This document shows positions 42,364-50,649 of a stretch of DNA of 64,000 nt, piece by piece (within the stretch, counting starts at the first letter, position 1; each line of letters opens with the position of its first letter). Below the pieces are notes generated by a model. The model had not been told where the DNA came from, ran no database searches, and saw only the letters and a list, made by a program, of their open reading frames with translations. A program made the position numbers and the translations under genes. Origin of the DNA: Calothrix sp. PCC 7716 (GTDB lineage: Bacteria > Cyanobacteriota > Cyanobacteriia > Cyanobacteriales > Nostocaceae); contig NZ_AP025018.1 in NCBI RefSeq assembly GCF_019977735.1, positions 558,001 through 622,000 of the forward strand. The letters are read 5' to 3'.

Positions 42364-43825
42364 CAATACCTTCGCCAAATTTAAGAACTGGTGGAGCAAG
42401 TACTAGCAGGGTGTATGCGCCCTAAATTGGTAACTCTGTGGAAAATATTTGCCATTAAAACTGGGTCTGGTTTTTCGGGAAGGAGTTTTATAGTTTCCTC
42501 AACATATTTATAACCTCGGAACAGTGCCTTCAAGTCCGTAACACTAAAATCCGGATTAAATTTCCGAAAATGAACAAGCAAAACTTGTGAAACACTAACC
42601 ATAAAAAATGCAAGATTAGCAGCGTTTGTAACTGCTGTTTTTCCAACATTCATAAAATCTTCTAGCCCCCAAAATTGTTTAGCATCTCGGTAATTGAACT
42701 CAATTTGAAATCTGAGACTGTAATAATCAATTAACTTGTCATAGCTTAAATTTAAGTCAGTGGAAAATAACACAGCATGAGTTCTATGACAAGTTTTAAT
42801 ATCTGTTCGTACTATGATGACGACATTTAATGCTTGACAATACTCCTTGTGTAGAAGTTGTGCTTGGTAAATATCTGTACGAATGTCATCTTCAATGTTA
42901 GATTTTTTTAAAAAACGCTCTGGTATAAATGAATAGTTTATTTTCTCCCCGTACTTACGACGAGACTTACGGGTAGGGTCTGGATTTTCGTAAGGTATGT
43001 ATAATGCTGAGTCATGGCGCATTTTACAAATTAGGTGTAAACCTAGCTGCCGAGCCATTACTACAGCTTTATTATTTCCAAAATAACCATCAAGTACTAA
43101 GTAGGTTAATGGTAAAAAATTACTGATTTTTTTAAGTAAATCCTGAACTAGACGACGAATACGTAAAAAGTCGGGAGTTAAATTTACTTCTTTCTTATCC
43201 CTTGTCTTACTACCCTTTGGGCGCCCACCTTTCTTTTTTACAGCTTCTTTATTCGACTCATCTTTAGTCGCTTTAGGCTTTTCTATTATTTTTTTTGCTT
43301 TATCTTCTTTAGGCTTTATAACTTGCTCTATGCTAATAGGAAATGCTCTTCTTTGCTCCACACTTACAAGCGATAAAGTAAAAAAAGATAAACCGAGTAT
43401 TGGTTTTTGATATAAGGATGAGAAAAATCTATCGATTCCGTAGCTTTTTTCTCCTGCTTTACTAATTACTACTTCATCACCAGCTAGTATATATGTTTCT
43501 TTGCTTCTAAATATATGTTCTTTAAAAAATACCCAAAACAACACTGCCCAAGGTAGCGATGAAGCAAAAAAACGTTGTATTGTTCGATAACTCCCCCCTT
43601 TTCCACACCACCGTGATATGCCCAGCATAGTTATTCTTCCACTCATAGCTAGTATTGCTGGTATGATTCGACCCCACCGTCTCAAAGTTGTTCTTGTCGT
43701 ATGTCGCTGTAGGCATTCCAATAGTGCTAATATATTTGGCATGGGCTTTCTGTATATGTTTGAGTTGTAGTCTAGTAAACATAACTCTACTACAGAAGGC
43801 CCTCTTTATTTTGGCGAAGGTATTG
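42364..43825. mobile_element. IS4-like insertion sequence, intact
   Basis: A 1462-bp element bounded by perfect 16-bp inverted repeats CAATACCTTCGCCAAA (42364-42379) and its complement (43810-43825). It is flanked by the 6-bp direct repeat TAAATT (42358-42363 and 43826-43831), a target duplication. It carries one full-length transposase on the minus strand. Intact ends and target duplication point to a fairly recent insertion. Confidence 0.93.
42381..43742 (-). CDS. IS4-family (DDE) transposase
   Basis: A 453-aa DDE transposase. Candidate catalytic residues: Asp in LAGDEVVISK, Asp in YLVLDGYFGN, and the Glu in RFQIEFNYRDAKQFWG, the last matching the Y-R-E-K-type signature of IS4-related enzymes. 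A Lys-rich, low-complexity insert (KPKEDKAKKIIEKPKATKDE) followed by GGRPKGSKTR lies between the first and second Asp. The frame is intact and fills the IS element. Confidence 0.93.
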   Translation of the reverse strand: MPNILALLECLQRHTTRTTLRRWGRIIPAILAMSGRITMLGISRWCGKGGSYRTIQRFFASSLPWAVLFWVFFKEHIFRSKETYILAGDEVVISKAGEKSYGIDRFFSSLYQKPILGLSFFTLSLVSVEQRRAFPISIEQVIKPKEDKAKKIIEKPKATKDESNKEAVKKKGGRPKGSKTRDKKEVNLTPDFLRIRRLVQDLLKKISNFLPLTYLVLDGYFGNNKAVVMARQLGLHLICKMRHDSALYIPYENPDPTRKSRRKYGEKINYSFIPERFLKKSNIEDDIRTDIYQAQLLHKEYCQALNVVIIVRTDIKTCHRTHAVLFSTDLNLSYDKLIDYYSLRFQIEFNYRDAKQFWGLEDFMNVGKTAVTNAANLAFFMVSVSQVLLVHFRKFNPDFSVTDLKALFRGYKYVEETIKLLPEKPDPVLMANIFHRVTNLGRIHPASTCSTSS

Positions 43826-43847
43826 TAAATTACAATCTCCTTATTTT

Positions 43848-43875
43848 ACCACAGAGACTCGACGGGCACAGAGAG
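43848..43875. repeat. R3 repeat copy
   Basis: TTACCACAGAGACTCGACGGGCACAGAG, a diverged R3 unit right next to the IS right end. Confidence 0.6.
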
Positions 43876-43919
43876 AGAATAATTGGCGCCCACAATTAGG
43901 AGGAATGAACCACATTCCT

Positions 43920-43965
43920 GAGCGAGGATTTCCCGCTTTCTTAGACACGCTCGTACACAAAGAAA
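43920..43965. repeat. Left arm of a 46-bp perfect inverted repeat
   Basis: Starts GAGCGAGGATTTCCCGCTTT. It is the exact reverse complement of 45606-45651 over 46 bases. The pair encloses the first three genes of the paralog array. Confidence 0.9.
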
Positions 43966-43993
43966 GAATTATTAAGATATAATCTACCAAAAT

Positions 43994-44397
43994 ATGGCAT
44001 CAAATGAATTTGATATTAGCAATATATTTAAAAAAGATGGTGTCCATTTATTCATATGGGCGCCAAATGTTATTGTATTACCCATCCCAGATAATTGCTC
44101 AGGGTCTAGTACTTCAGTAGAAATTAGGGTTGACTTTATAAACAATACACCAAACTCATTTTACCTTAGTTCCGATAATACATTAACTTTAGAGCTATTG
44201 GCGCATACTGGGTTCAGTTTACTTATGAAAATCAATACCCTGCATGGGAACAGAGAAGCAGTTACAGCGACCCTATAGATATGAAACCAGTGTGGGAAAA
44301 CCAAATTTACAATAATCCTAGAACTGACATATATAAAATAGAAGATGTCTGGGTAGGGGAGATGCATACACATCCTACTAAGTTTAATCTCATATAG
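43994..44397 (+). pseudogene. Frameshifted/deleted member of a paralog family
   Basis: The first frame (43994-44278) begins MASNEFDISN and contains the family block IRVDFINNTPNSFYL, then goes out of frame after LTLELL. In the +2 frame the sequence continues sensibly as GAYWVQFTYENQYPAWEQRS and runs to a stop at 44397 (VGEMHTHPTKFNLI). The C-terminal part matches the PGKYQIRFNYLNS position of the next paralog. So an internal deletion with a frameshift has joined the two ends of a once longer gene. Confidence 0.75.
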
Positions 44398-44417
44398 AAA
44401 TCGCGATAGTAACAAAT

Positions 44418-45080
44418 ATGACATGTAATAGCAAAGACTTGGAAGTAAATGATATTCCTATAGAAATATGGTTGCCAGACCTGATAGTAGTACCTGTCCC
44501 TGAAAATAAACCTGGCACTAACACTTATATGCAAATTGATTTACATCTTACCAACAATGCAAGAACTTCCTTTCGCTTCAACCCTAAAAAATTAATACTA
44601 GAACTTATTACATCGGACGGTCAAATATTGCCACAGCTACCCGATACAAATGAACCTTCAGCAAGTTTTTTATATAGATTAACTCATTTAATATCAAACT
44701 TAAGCAGTTCATTTAAACTAGGTAATTATTTAATAGTTCAGCCCAGAAAAACTGCGACTATTTCCATAAACATAAGGCTCTTTTGGCAGAATAACTTGCT
44801 AACTCTCGAATTTCACGCTTGCGACTTCAATTTACTTCAGTATAGACACTATTGGTTTTTTGATAAACTCCACCCAGGAAAATATCAAATTCGGTTTAAT
44901 TATTTAAATTCTTATAAAAATATAGTTGACTCAGACGGGACAAAAGTAAAAATAGCAACAGAATTAAAAAATATTTACTTAGTTCAACCCCTATTAACTG
45001 AACGCAATATAATAGAAGTTGACGGTATACAATTTGAAACTATTGTACCAGAAAAAATAATAACAATACCAAAACAATAA
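44418..45080 (+). CDS. Paralog-family protein of unknown function (220 aa)
   Basis: The longest member of the local family and probably the only complete one. It has an N-terminal strand region with VPVPENKPGTNTYMQID, the block LTNNARTSFRFNPKKLILEL, a SDGQ motif, a middle VQPRKTATISINIRLFW and the C-terminal HPGKYQIRFNYLNSYKN. The pattern suggests an immunoglobulin-like beta-sandwich of cytoplasmic or cell-surface type, with no signal peptide. Function unknown. Confidence 0.7.
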   Translation: MTCNSKDLEVNDIPIEIWLPDLIVVPVPENKPGTNTYMQIDLHLTNNARTSFRFNPKKLILELITSDGQILPQLPDTNEPSASFLYRLTHLISNLSSSFKLGNYLIVQPRKTATISINIRLFWQNNLLTLEFHACDFNLLQYRHYWFFDKLHPGKYQIRFNYLNSYKNIVDSDGTKVKIATELKNIYLVQPLLTERNIIEVDGIQFETIVPEKIITIPKQ

Positions 45081-45110
45081 CGGGGAGCAGAAACTTTAGT
45101 AAAGTTAGGG

Positions 45111-45536
45111 ATGAGTATTACAAATAATACCCAAACCCCCTTTCGCTTCGATTTATTTGCCACTTTGATTCCCCAAATAGTAGGAGCAGATGGTTTAGCA
45201 TTACAAAAAAGTTACAGTACTACATTTCTTCAAGCACCTAGAAAATTTGATTTTCCTTTTGCTATGCCAAGAGAAAGTGTGACTCTTTTTCCTTCTGCAA
45301 AACTCATGTGGCTCAAGCGTGGGCGCCTAGGGTTAAAAATTACTGCTGGAGATGGAGGCGACTGGCATTTTTGTAACCTTGAACCAGGTATATATCGAGT
45401 AAGATTTATATATAGTAAACGAAACGAGCGGGCGCCAGCAAACCCAAAAAGCACAGGTAAAAAATCATTAGAATGGATTTGTAAGAATACAGTACCCACA
45501 CCCTTTGTAGAAATTTGTTTAAGCATAAACAGTTAA
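45111..45536 (+). CDS. Paralog-family protein, N-terminally short (141 aa)
   Basis: Starts directly at the family block ITNNTQTPFRFDLFATLIP, so the ~40 residues seen before it in the neighbour are missing. The rest follows the family order (PQIVGADGLALQ, FPSAKLMWLKRG, LEPGIYRVRFIYSK). It is either a truncated copy or a domain variant. The start codon at 45111 has a weak ribosome binding site. Confidence 0.6.
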   Translation: MSITNNTQTPFRFDLFATLIPQIVGADGLALQKSYSTTFLQAPRKFDFPFAMPRESVTLFPSAKLMWLKRGRLGLKITAGDGGDWHFCNLEPGIYRVRFIYSKRNERAPANPKSTGKKSLEWICKNTVPTPFVEICLSINS

Positions 45537-45605
45537 AATTACAAGTTTAATAGTCATAAAAACTGAAATACAGGGGTTAACTAGCAAGTTATATTTTAAA
45601 AATTT

Positions 45606-45651
45606 TTTCTTTGTGTACGAGCGTGTCTAAGAAAGCGGGAAATCCTCGCTC
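45606..45651. repeat. Right arm of a 46-bp perfect inverted repeat
   Basis: Ends ...GCGGGAAATCCTCGCTC; reverse complement of 43920-43965. Confidence 0.9.
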
Positions 45652-45695
45652 CTTATGTGCTTCATTATAAAATAATAATGATGAGGATAAAAAAT

Positions 45696-46025
45696 ATGAC
45701 ATTTGATGAACTAAATAGCACACAGGTAGAACTCGTCAGTCCCAATACAATACTATATCCTACCAGAGTATATCCTAGTCCAAAGAACAAAATAGGGGTT
45801 AATGTTCCAATCAAATACTATGTAAGTATCAACCACACTAATCAAGAATATTTTAATGTTAACTCCTTACAGGCATTTGTTCCAGAGTTTTTAACATCAG
45901 ACGGTCAAATAGTACAGGGACGTTTAGTTACCAATGAGATTATCAGTAATAATTTGGAAAACAATCATAATACACAATCAAATTGGTGGAAAGTTAGACC
46001 TAATTGTCAGCTATGCCATTCGTAG
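45696..46025 (+). pseudogene. C-terminally truncated member of the paralog family
   Basis: Begins MTFDELNSTQVELVSPN after GAGGATAAAAAAT. It shares VPIKYYVSINHTNQEYF and LTSDGQIVQG with the family but stops after NWWKVRPNCQLCHS, before the conserved C-terminal PGxYxxRFxY part. It lies outside the 46-bp inverted repeat pair. Other in-frame starts at 45657 and 45678 exist. Confidence 0.6.
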
Positions 46026-46056
46026 AATTTCGTATTATTTAGATTGCCCATTATGT

Positions 46057-46080
46057 AGAGACGTTACATGTAACGTCTCT
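46057..46080. repeat. 24-bp perfect palindrome
   Basis: AGAGACGTTAC plus AT plus GTAACGTCTCT centre-symmetric palindrome, of a type seen as an interspersed repeat in cyanobacteria. It sits after the truncated paralog. Confidence 0.8.
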
Positions 46081-46098
46081 AGCGATATTTTATTACGG

Positions 46099-46275
46099 TC
46101 ACGATGCCAGTCTTTTCTTCAATTCAGCCTCTAGCTGTTCATCACTAGTAACTAGAACCCAGCCTGGTTTTGCTCTAATAATAGCAAGGTAGTGTTGAAA
46201 AGCATCTTCATCATCAGGATGCTGTATTACATATTTCCTTAGTTCAGCTAAGTTAATGAAATTTGTGGAGTTCAA
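46099..46275 (-). CDS. Small protein, TTG start or start-lost (58 aa)
   Basis: A clean minus-strand frame reads NSTNFINLAELRKYVIQHP, then DDEDAFQHYLAIIRAKPGW and a charged end (LEAELKKRLAS). The pattern resembles small cyanobacterial DUF6887-like proteins (ELRKYVxxHxDDEDAF). There is no ATG; the best start is the TTG at 46275, so this may be a real gene with a rare start or one that lost its ATG. Confidence 0.5.
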   Translation of the reverse strand: MNSTNFINLAELRKYVIQHPDDEDAFQHYLAIIRAKPGWVLVTSDEQLEAELKKRLAS

Positions 46276-46790
46276 TATCGTTAGATGATAAGTTGAATAG
46301 CAAATTCAGGTTTGTTTATTTTTGGTGTGTGTATGGGTTTTTGTTAAAGATGAAGTATATAAAGGCGGGCAAGGATGCCCGTTCCACAAGAGATTAAAAT
46401 AATAGACCATTAGAAATCCCCTCTAGCCCACGCGAGTTCGGAGGTACAAGAGTATTTAATGCTCATTCTTGAAGCAAGAGCGCGGTATTTTTAGTTTCTT
46501 CAACTAAATTAAGATTTGGTAATCATTATTAAGTACATTTTAAAAATAGATTTAAAAATATAATATAAGCTACTTTTAAATATTTATAGTATAAAATAAA
46601 ATAAACAAGTCATACCAATCATTCATTAACTCACCGGAATGCACCAGTGCCAAAAGAAAGTTTCATAAAGCTTCTGGCTAGGAGTTTGTCTGGAAATATT
46701 TATGCGTAATTATATTTAAGGATATTCTAAATAAAATCGAATAAAAGTGTTATATATAATACCGTAGAAGCGGATGTGAGGATTCAACCT
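46276..46790. other. AT-rich intergenic gap
   Basis: R1 copy at about 46362-46390. Otherwise very AT-rich, including long runs of A/T around 46540-46610. No gene seen. Confidence 0.6.
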
Positions 46791-47189
46791 ATGTATAAAT
46801 TTCAGGTTTGTGCTTACACGCAAACTGGTGAATCTATTGCTATAGTCGGTTCTACTCCTGAGTTGGGATTGTGGGACATTACTAAATGTGTTCACCTGCG
46901 TACAAGTGGCGATTGCTATCCAAAATGGTGGACAGACAAAAAAATCGACATTCAGTTATCTTTAGAGCTAGGCGCCCCTAAGAGAGTAGAATATAAGTAT
47001 GTACGTCTCGATGCAAAAGGGCGTGGGCAATGGGAAGCTCTAGGTTCAAACCGTTGGTTGCCGCTCAAAGAGCAGGAGCAAAACAGTACTATTGTTGTGG
47101 ATGATGGTGTATTTGGTTATTTGCAGCCTTATCCATTCGGATATATTGAGGAACCTGCTGCTCGTATTTATGGTGCTAAAATCCGGTAA
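46791..47189 (+). CDS. CBM20 starch-binding domain protein
   Basis: A 132-aa protein made almost only of a carbohydrate-binding module family 20 fold: QTGESIAIVGSTPELGLWDI, then YPKWWTDKKIDIQLSLE, VEYKYVRLDAKGRGQWEALGSNR. The Trp pair in the starch-binding sites is visible. It likely binds glycogen or alpha-glucans. The ATG at 46791 (MYKFQV) is chosen; a GTG at 46776 would add five residues. No catalytic domain is attached. Confidence 0.85.
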   Translation: MYKFQVCAYTQTGESIAIVGSTPELGLWDITKCVHLRTSGDCYPKWWTDKKIDIQLSLELGAPKRVEYKYVRLDAKGRGQWEALGSNRWLPLKEQEQNSTIVVDDGVFGYLQPYPFGYIEEPAARIYGAKIR

Positions 47190-47464
47190 AAAGTCTTAAA
47201 ATCTACTAATATTTTTGAAAATACGGAGCATTTATAAAATCTGCATTTATATATTAATTATGTGATAAATATAACAATCAAACACTGGTCTGAAAAGAAT
47301 TATAATTTATCTTTTATCTACAAAACGCGCTTTCATTTATAGACTAACTATTTTGTGTTAATTTAAAAATTAAGAAATATTACAGTTGTAAATATGGGTT
47401 GAAAAATCAATATCATCTGTTAAAATATAAATAATTAAACAACTGTAGGTCGAGCAGTTTTCAG
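47190..47464. other. Gap upstream of the TnpB-like gene
   Basis: AT-rich with a small AACTG...CAGTT hairpin at about 47441-47459; this could be the left end of the IS605-type element, but no tnpA is present. Confidence 0.5.
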
Positions 47465-49141
47465 ATGGTAAAATCTTTATTGAGTGAGTTAACACATCGC
47501 TCTTACTCAAAAACAAAAAATCTTGACGGTACGCGTACTCCACAATTACGAATTGGGGTTGAAGCGAAATTGCCTTATCACTCATTCCTGTCAGATTGGG
47601 GTGATAAATATCAGTCAATAATGCGTACAGCATTAAATGGATTACAAAATGGTCAATCAGAGGATGACATTGAAAAAACTTTTCAAAGAAAGTTTGATAT
47701 TGATTGGGCATGGGCTGATTCAGTAGCAAGTGATGCATCAGGAACATTTGACCAACTAAAAACAGCACGCGATTTAAGAATAAAAGCATTAAATGATGAC
47801 CTAACAGCAGGTTGGAAATCTGTTGCTGCTACAATTGAGTTAATGGAACAACAATTAGCAAACCCCTCACGAAAAAATATGAAAGGGTTTGCAAGACGGT
47901 TAATGGGATTAGAATCAAAAGTTAGCAGACTTGAGCGGAAACAAGTTGAAAAACAAGAATTAGAACTTGCTAAAAGATTACATATATGCTTTGGCAGTTC
48001 CAAGCTGTTTAATGCTCAATATCATTTAGAAGAGAACGGTTACTCATCTCATGCCCAATGGCGTGTAGATTGGGAGAAAAAGCGTGGTGGAAACTTCTAC
48101 AGTGTTGGTAAAGGCTCAGTTTCAGGAAACAATCCTGTAGCCAAAATATTTTATATAAACAACGATATATTTAATGTTATCTTTACTGTACCAAGATTTT
48201 TACGTGAGAAATATGGAGATACAGTTAGTCTTCAGTTTGAGGTATCTGGGCAACGTAAACACAATTTACTTTACGCATTAGAGTCAGGAAAACCAGTTAC
48301 AGTTCAATGTTTTCGACGCGAACATAAAAACGACCCTCCGGGTCAACCAGTTTGCCGGGAACGGTTTCCTTTCCGGCAACGGGTTGACCAGTGGTATATA
48401 CATTTAACTACTTATGTTCAAGACGTTCCGACTATTTCTAATATAAATAATGGTTGTATTGGAATTGACTTAAATGCTGAAACTATTGATGTAATTTATA
48501 TTAAACGTGATGGAAATCCAGAAAGATGTCGTAATGCCATCAGTTTTGCAATTCCAACAGGTACCACCGGACAGAAAGAAGCTAAACTTCGTGATATTGT
48601 ATGTGAAATTGTTAAGCTAGCAGAAATTTATCAATGCCCAATTGCGTGTGAAAACCTTGATTTTTCAACAAAGAAGAATCAATTGAGACATAGCGGCAGT
48701 AAAGAATATAATCGGATGCTGTCAGCTTTCATTTATGATAAATTTCGTTCTTTTCTTGTTGTTAGAGCAGAAAAATATGGAATCTTGATCTTATTTAAAT
48801 CTCCATTCATGACTAGTGTCATAGGAATGGTTAAATATATGCAGAAATACGCATTGAATAGTGGTAGTTCTGCTGCAATGGTAATAGCTAGAAGAGCTAT
48901 GGGTTTTCGAGAGTATATCCCCCAGAAATGGTTAAAAACTCTCACTACGTTTTTTCGACCGGAGGATTGGAAAGACGTAGGTTTTGGGGGAGGTTGGAGA
49001 AGGATTTCAGCATGGCTGAAAAAGTTCTTTGTCCGTAGACCCCGTATGTTTCAACTCGATACCGTACTTCAGTTCTTACTAGATTCCTTAGTAGCTGAAT
49101 CTCAGAAAAAGACCCATAAAAAGCGCTCATCTGGGAGGTAG
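47465..49141 (+). CDS. TnpB-related protein (IS200/IS605 type), lone
   Basis: A 558-aa RuvC-fold protein. RuvC-I Asp335 lies in IGIDLNAETIDV and RuvC-II Glu396 in IACENLDF. The region matching the third motif (SVIGMVKYMQKYALNSGSSA, then AMVIARR) has no acidic residue at the usual position. The zinc-finger Cys pairs of ordinary TnpB are absent too. No tnpA is adjacent. Residues ~289-309 (DPPGQPVCRERFPFRQRV) are encoded by a palindromic insertion. The protein may be a nuclease-dead RNA-guided DNA-binding derivative or an atypical branch with other ligands. Confidence 0.8.
   Translation: MVKSLLSELTHRSYSKTKNLDGTRTPQLRIGVEAKLPYHSFLSDWGDKYQSIMRTALNGLQNGQSEDDIEKTFQRKFDIDWAWADSVASDASGTFDQLKTARDLRIKALNDDLTAGWKSVAATIELMEQQLANPSRKNMKGFARRLMGLESKVSRLERKQVEKQELELAKRLHICFGSSKLFNAQYHLEENGYSSHAQWRVDWEKKRGGNFYSVGKGSVSGNNPVAKIFYINNDIFNVIFTVPRFLREKYGDTVSLQFEVSGQRKHNLLYALESGKPVTVQCFRREHKNDPPGQPVCRERFPFRQRVDQWYIHLTTYVQDVPTISNINNGCIGIDLNAETIDVIYIKRDGNPERCRNAISFAIPTGTTGQKEAKLRDIVCEIVKLAEIYQCPIACENLDFSTKKNQLRHSGSKEYNRMLSAFIYDKFRSFLVVRAEKYGILILFKSPFMTSVIGMVKYMQKYALNSGSSAAMVIARRAMGFREYIPQKWLKTLTTFFRPEDWKDVGFGGGWRRISAWLKKFFVRRPRMFQLDTVLQFLLDSLVAESQKKTHKKRSSGR
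48341..48389. repeat. Palindromic insertion inside the TnpB-like gene
   Basis: GGTCAACC (48341-48348) pairs with GGTTGACC (48382-48389), and TTGCCGG (48352-48358) pairs with CCGGCAA (48373-48379). The insertion keeps the reading frame and adds about 20 residues between REHKN and QWYIHL. Confidence 0.75.
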
Positions 49142-49187
49142 CAACAAGTCTGGGGGGAGGCAAAAGGGAAAGGTTAACCCTACTGAA

Positions 49188-49264
49188 GTTCAAGTTCCAC
49201 TTGAACGAGAAGAAATGAAGGTTACGAATATAGGGGCATTCACCGTGGCTCCATAACTGGTGAA
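49188..49264 (+). other. Hairpins downstream of the TnpB-like gene (possible right end / omega-RNA region)
   Basis: GTTCAAGTTCCACTTGAAC (49188-49206) and TTCACC...GGTGAA (49239-49264) form stem-loops within 125 bases of the stop. IS200/IS605 right ends carry such hairpins and the guide RNA of TnpB is transcribed across this region. No target boundary could be fixed. Confidence 0.45.
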
Positions 49265-49306
49265 GGTAGTGATTTTATAAGTTATTGCCACTTTTTATCA
49301 GGTTTT

Positions 49307-50083
49307 TTAGTAGGTGCTAGGACGATAGCAATTATCTGCATCAACTCCGCGCGGAAGGTAAATACCCTCATTCAAATTGAAAAATTCTGTTTGCTGTGTT
49401 TTTCCGTCAATTATCCAATATTCCATTACTCCTGCAGCGGCATAAAAATCACGCTTGATAACGCGGTCAGCATATTCATGACCAGGACGCACAATTTCTA
49501 TAACTAGTTCTGCTGCTCCAGATAAATACCATGAATGAAGTTGATTTCGAGTACTATTATTAGTAAAAAACATCACATCTGGCGTCAACCCATTATTCCC
49601 CAGACGCATGACAAAATCTCGGCTAAAGCTCCTACCACCAATAAGTTGAGCTATTCGCCACAACCCTGTTGAAAGTTCTTGACGAATTTCATTATGGTTA
49701 TTTTCATCACCTCTATATCCTGCAATTAGGCTTTCAGGCTGGTATAATTCGCGTATCTTAATTACTGATTCTAAATAATCTAAACTTTCAATAATATTAC
49801 TTGGCTGATGATTTACTAAAGCATAAGCAGCAGCAAGTGCTTCAACCCATTTATCTAACGGCGCCAATGCAACTGCTGCACCAGCACCCCAACCCTGTAA
49901 AATATGCCTTAGTAACAACCGACTTCCAACTATACTGTTGCCAACAATTAACTGCGAGTCGATTAGTTCTAACTTACCTTCGGCGCCGTAATCACAGAAA
50001 TCATCGAATAATTCCCTCGTTGTTGGATATCCATCCTCTGGGTTAATATTTTGGTTTTCATGTTCAGCAAAATCATCTGACAT
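49307..50083 (-). CDS. Uma2 family endonuclease
   Basis: A 258-aa PD-(D/E)XK protein of the cyanobacteria-rich Uma2/DUF820 family. Core residues: Asp in LTPDVMFF, Glu in ELVIEIVRPG, then YADRVIKRDFYAAAGVMEYWIID, the family's hallmark block. The N-terminal ~100 residues are atypical (usual Uma2 proteins are ~190 aa). The biological role of the family is unknown. It follows the HigA-like gene by 12 bases, so the two are probably co-transcribed. Confidence 0.85.
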   Translation of the reverse strand: MSDDFAEHENQNINPEDGYPTTRELFDDFCDYGAEGKLELIDSQLIVGNSIVGSRLLLRHILQGWGAGAAVALAPLDKWVEALAAAYALVNHQPSNIIESLDYLESVIKIRELYQPESLIAGYRGDENNHNEIRQELSTGLWRIAQLIGGRSFSRDFVMRLGNNGLTPDVMFFTNNSTRNQLHSWYLSGAAELVIEIVRPGHEYADRVIKRDFYAAAGVMEYWIIDGKTQQTEFFNLNEGIYLPRGVDADNCYRPSTY

Positions 50084-50095
50084 AATATTTACTGG

Positions 50096-50479
50096 CTATG
50101 AAGCACTGTACATTTCTAATGTATAAGGTTGTATCAAAACCTCAGCAGGAATACCAAATTGGTTATGTAAACGTTGAATCATTTCTAATGTTAAAGCCTG
50201 CTGACGATTTAGTACTTCGGCGACCTTTGACTCACTTCCAATAGCTGGTTCTAAATCACGCTCAGATAATCCTCGACTTTCAATGTAATATTTAATCGCC
50301 TCAATTGGGTCTGGCGCCTCAATGGGATAATGGCGTTGTTCATAAGCTTCTACCAATGTAGCAAGAATGTCCAAGCGGTCACACTCAGGTGTACCTGGTT
50401 GTGCATCAAAAAGTGCTTCAATTTCAGACAGCGCCGCACGATAATCAGCTTCTGTTTTGATAGGACGCAGTTCAATCAT
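50096..50479 (-). CDS. HigA-like antitoxin (HTH)
   Basis: A 127-aa protein with the HigA family N terminus (MIELRPIKTEADYRAALSEIE) and a helix-turn-helix near residues 75-110 (LSERDLEPAIGSESKVAEVL followed by NRQQALTLEMIQRL). HigA binds DNA and neutralises the HigB mRNA interferase. No HigB gene is adjacent, so it is an orphan antitoxin or regulates the Uma2 gene that follows. Confidence 0.88.
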   Translation of the reverse strand: MIELRPIKTEADYRAALSEIEALFDAQPGTPECDRLDILATLVEAYEQRHYPIEAPDPIEAIKYYIESRGLSERDLEPAIGSESKVAEVLNRQQALTLEMIQRLHNQFGIPAEVLIQPYTLEMYSAS

Positions 50480-50649
50480 CGTAATATCAACATTTTGGCA
50501 GACTATAGTTACATATTCAATATCAGTACATACGCTCTTGTCAATTATGCTTTACAAAAATAATTATGAAGATATGATTAGAGAATTTGTTTCGTACTGG
50601 TACTTATTACAAGGTCTGTATAAATAACTCAATACTAAACGTTGAGATT

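Noticed and set aside
42364-43825. Transposase disrupting a host gene
   Set aside because: The insertion is in an intergenic stretch; no interrupted reading frame could be reconstructed across the target duplication.
47465-49141. Cas12k/type V CRISPR effector with transposon
   Set aside because: No tnsB/tnsC/tniQ genes and no CRISPR array in the window; the protein reads better as a TnpB-related product.
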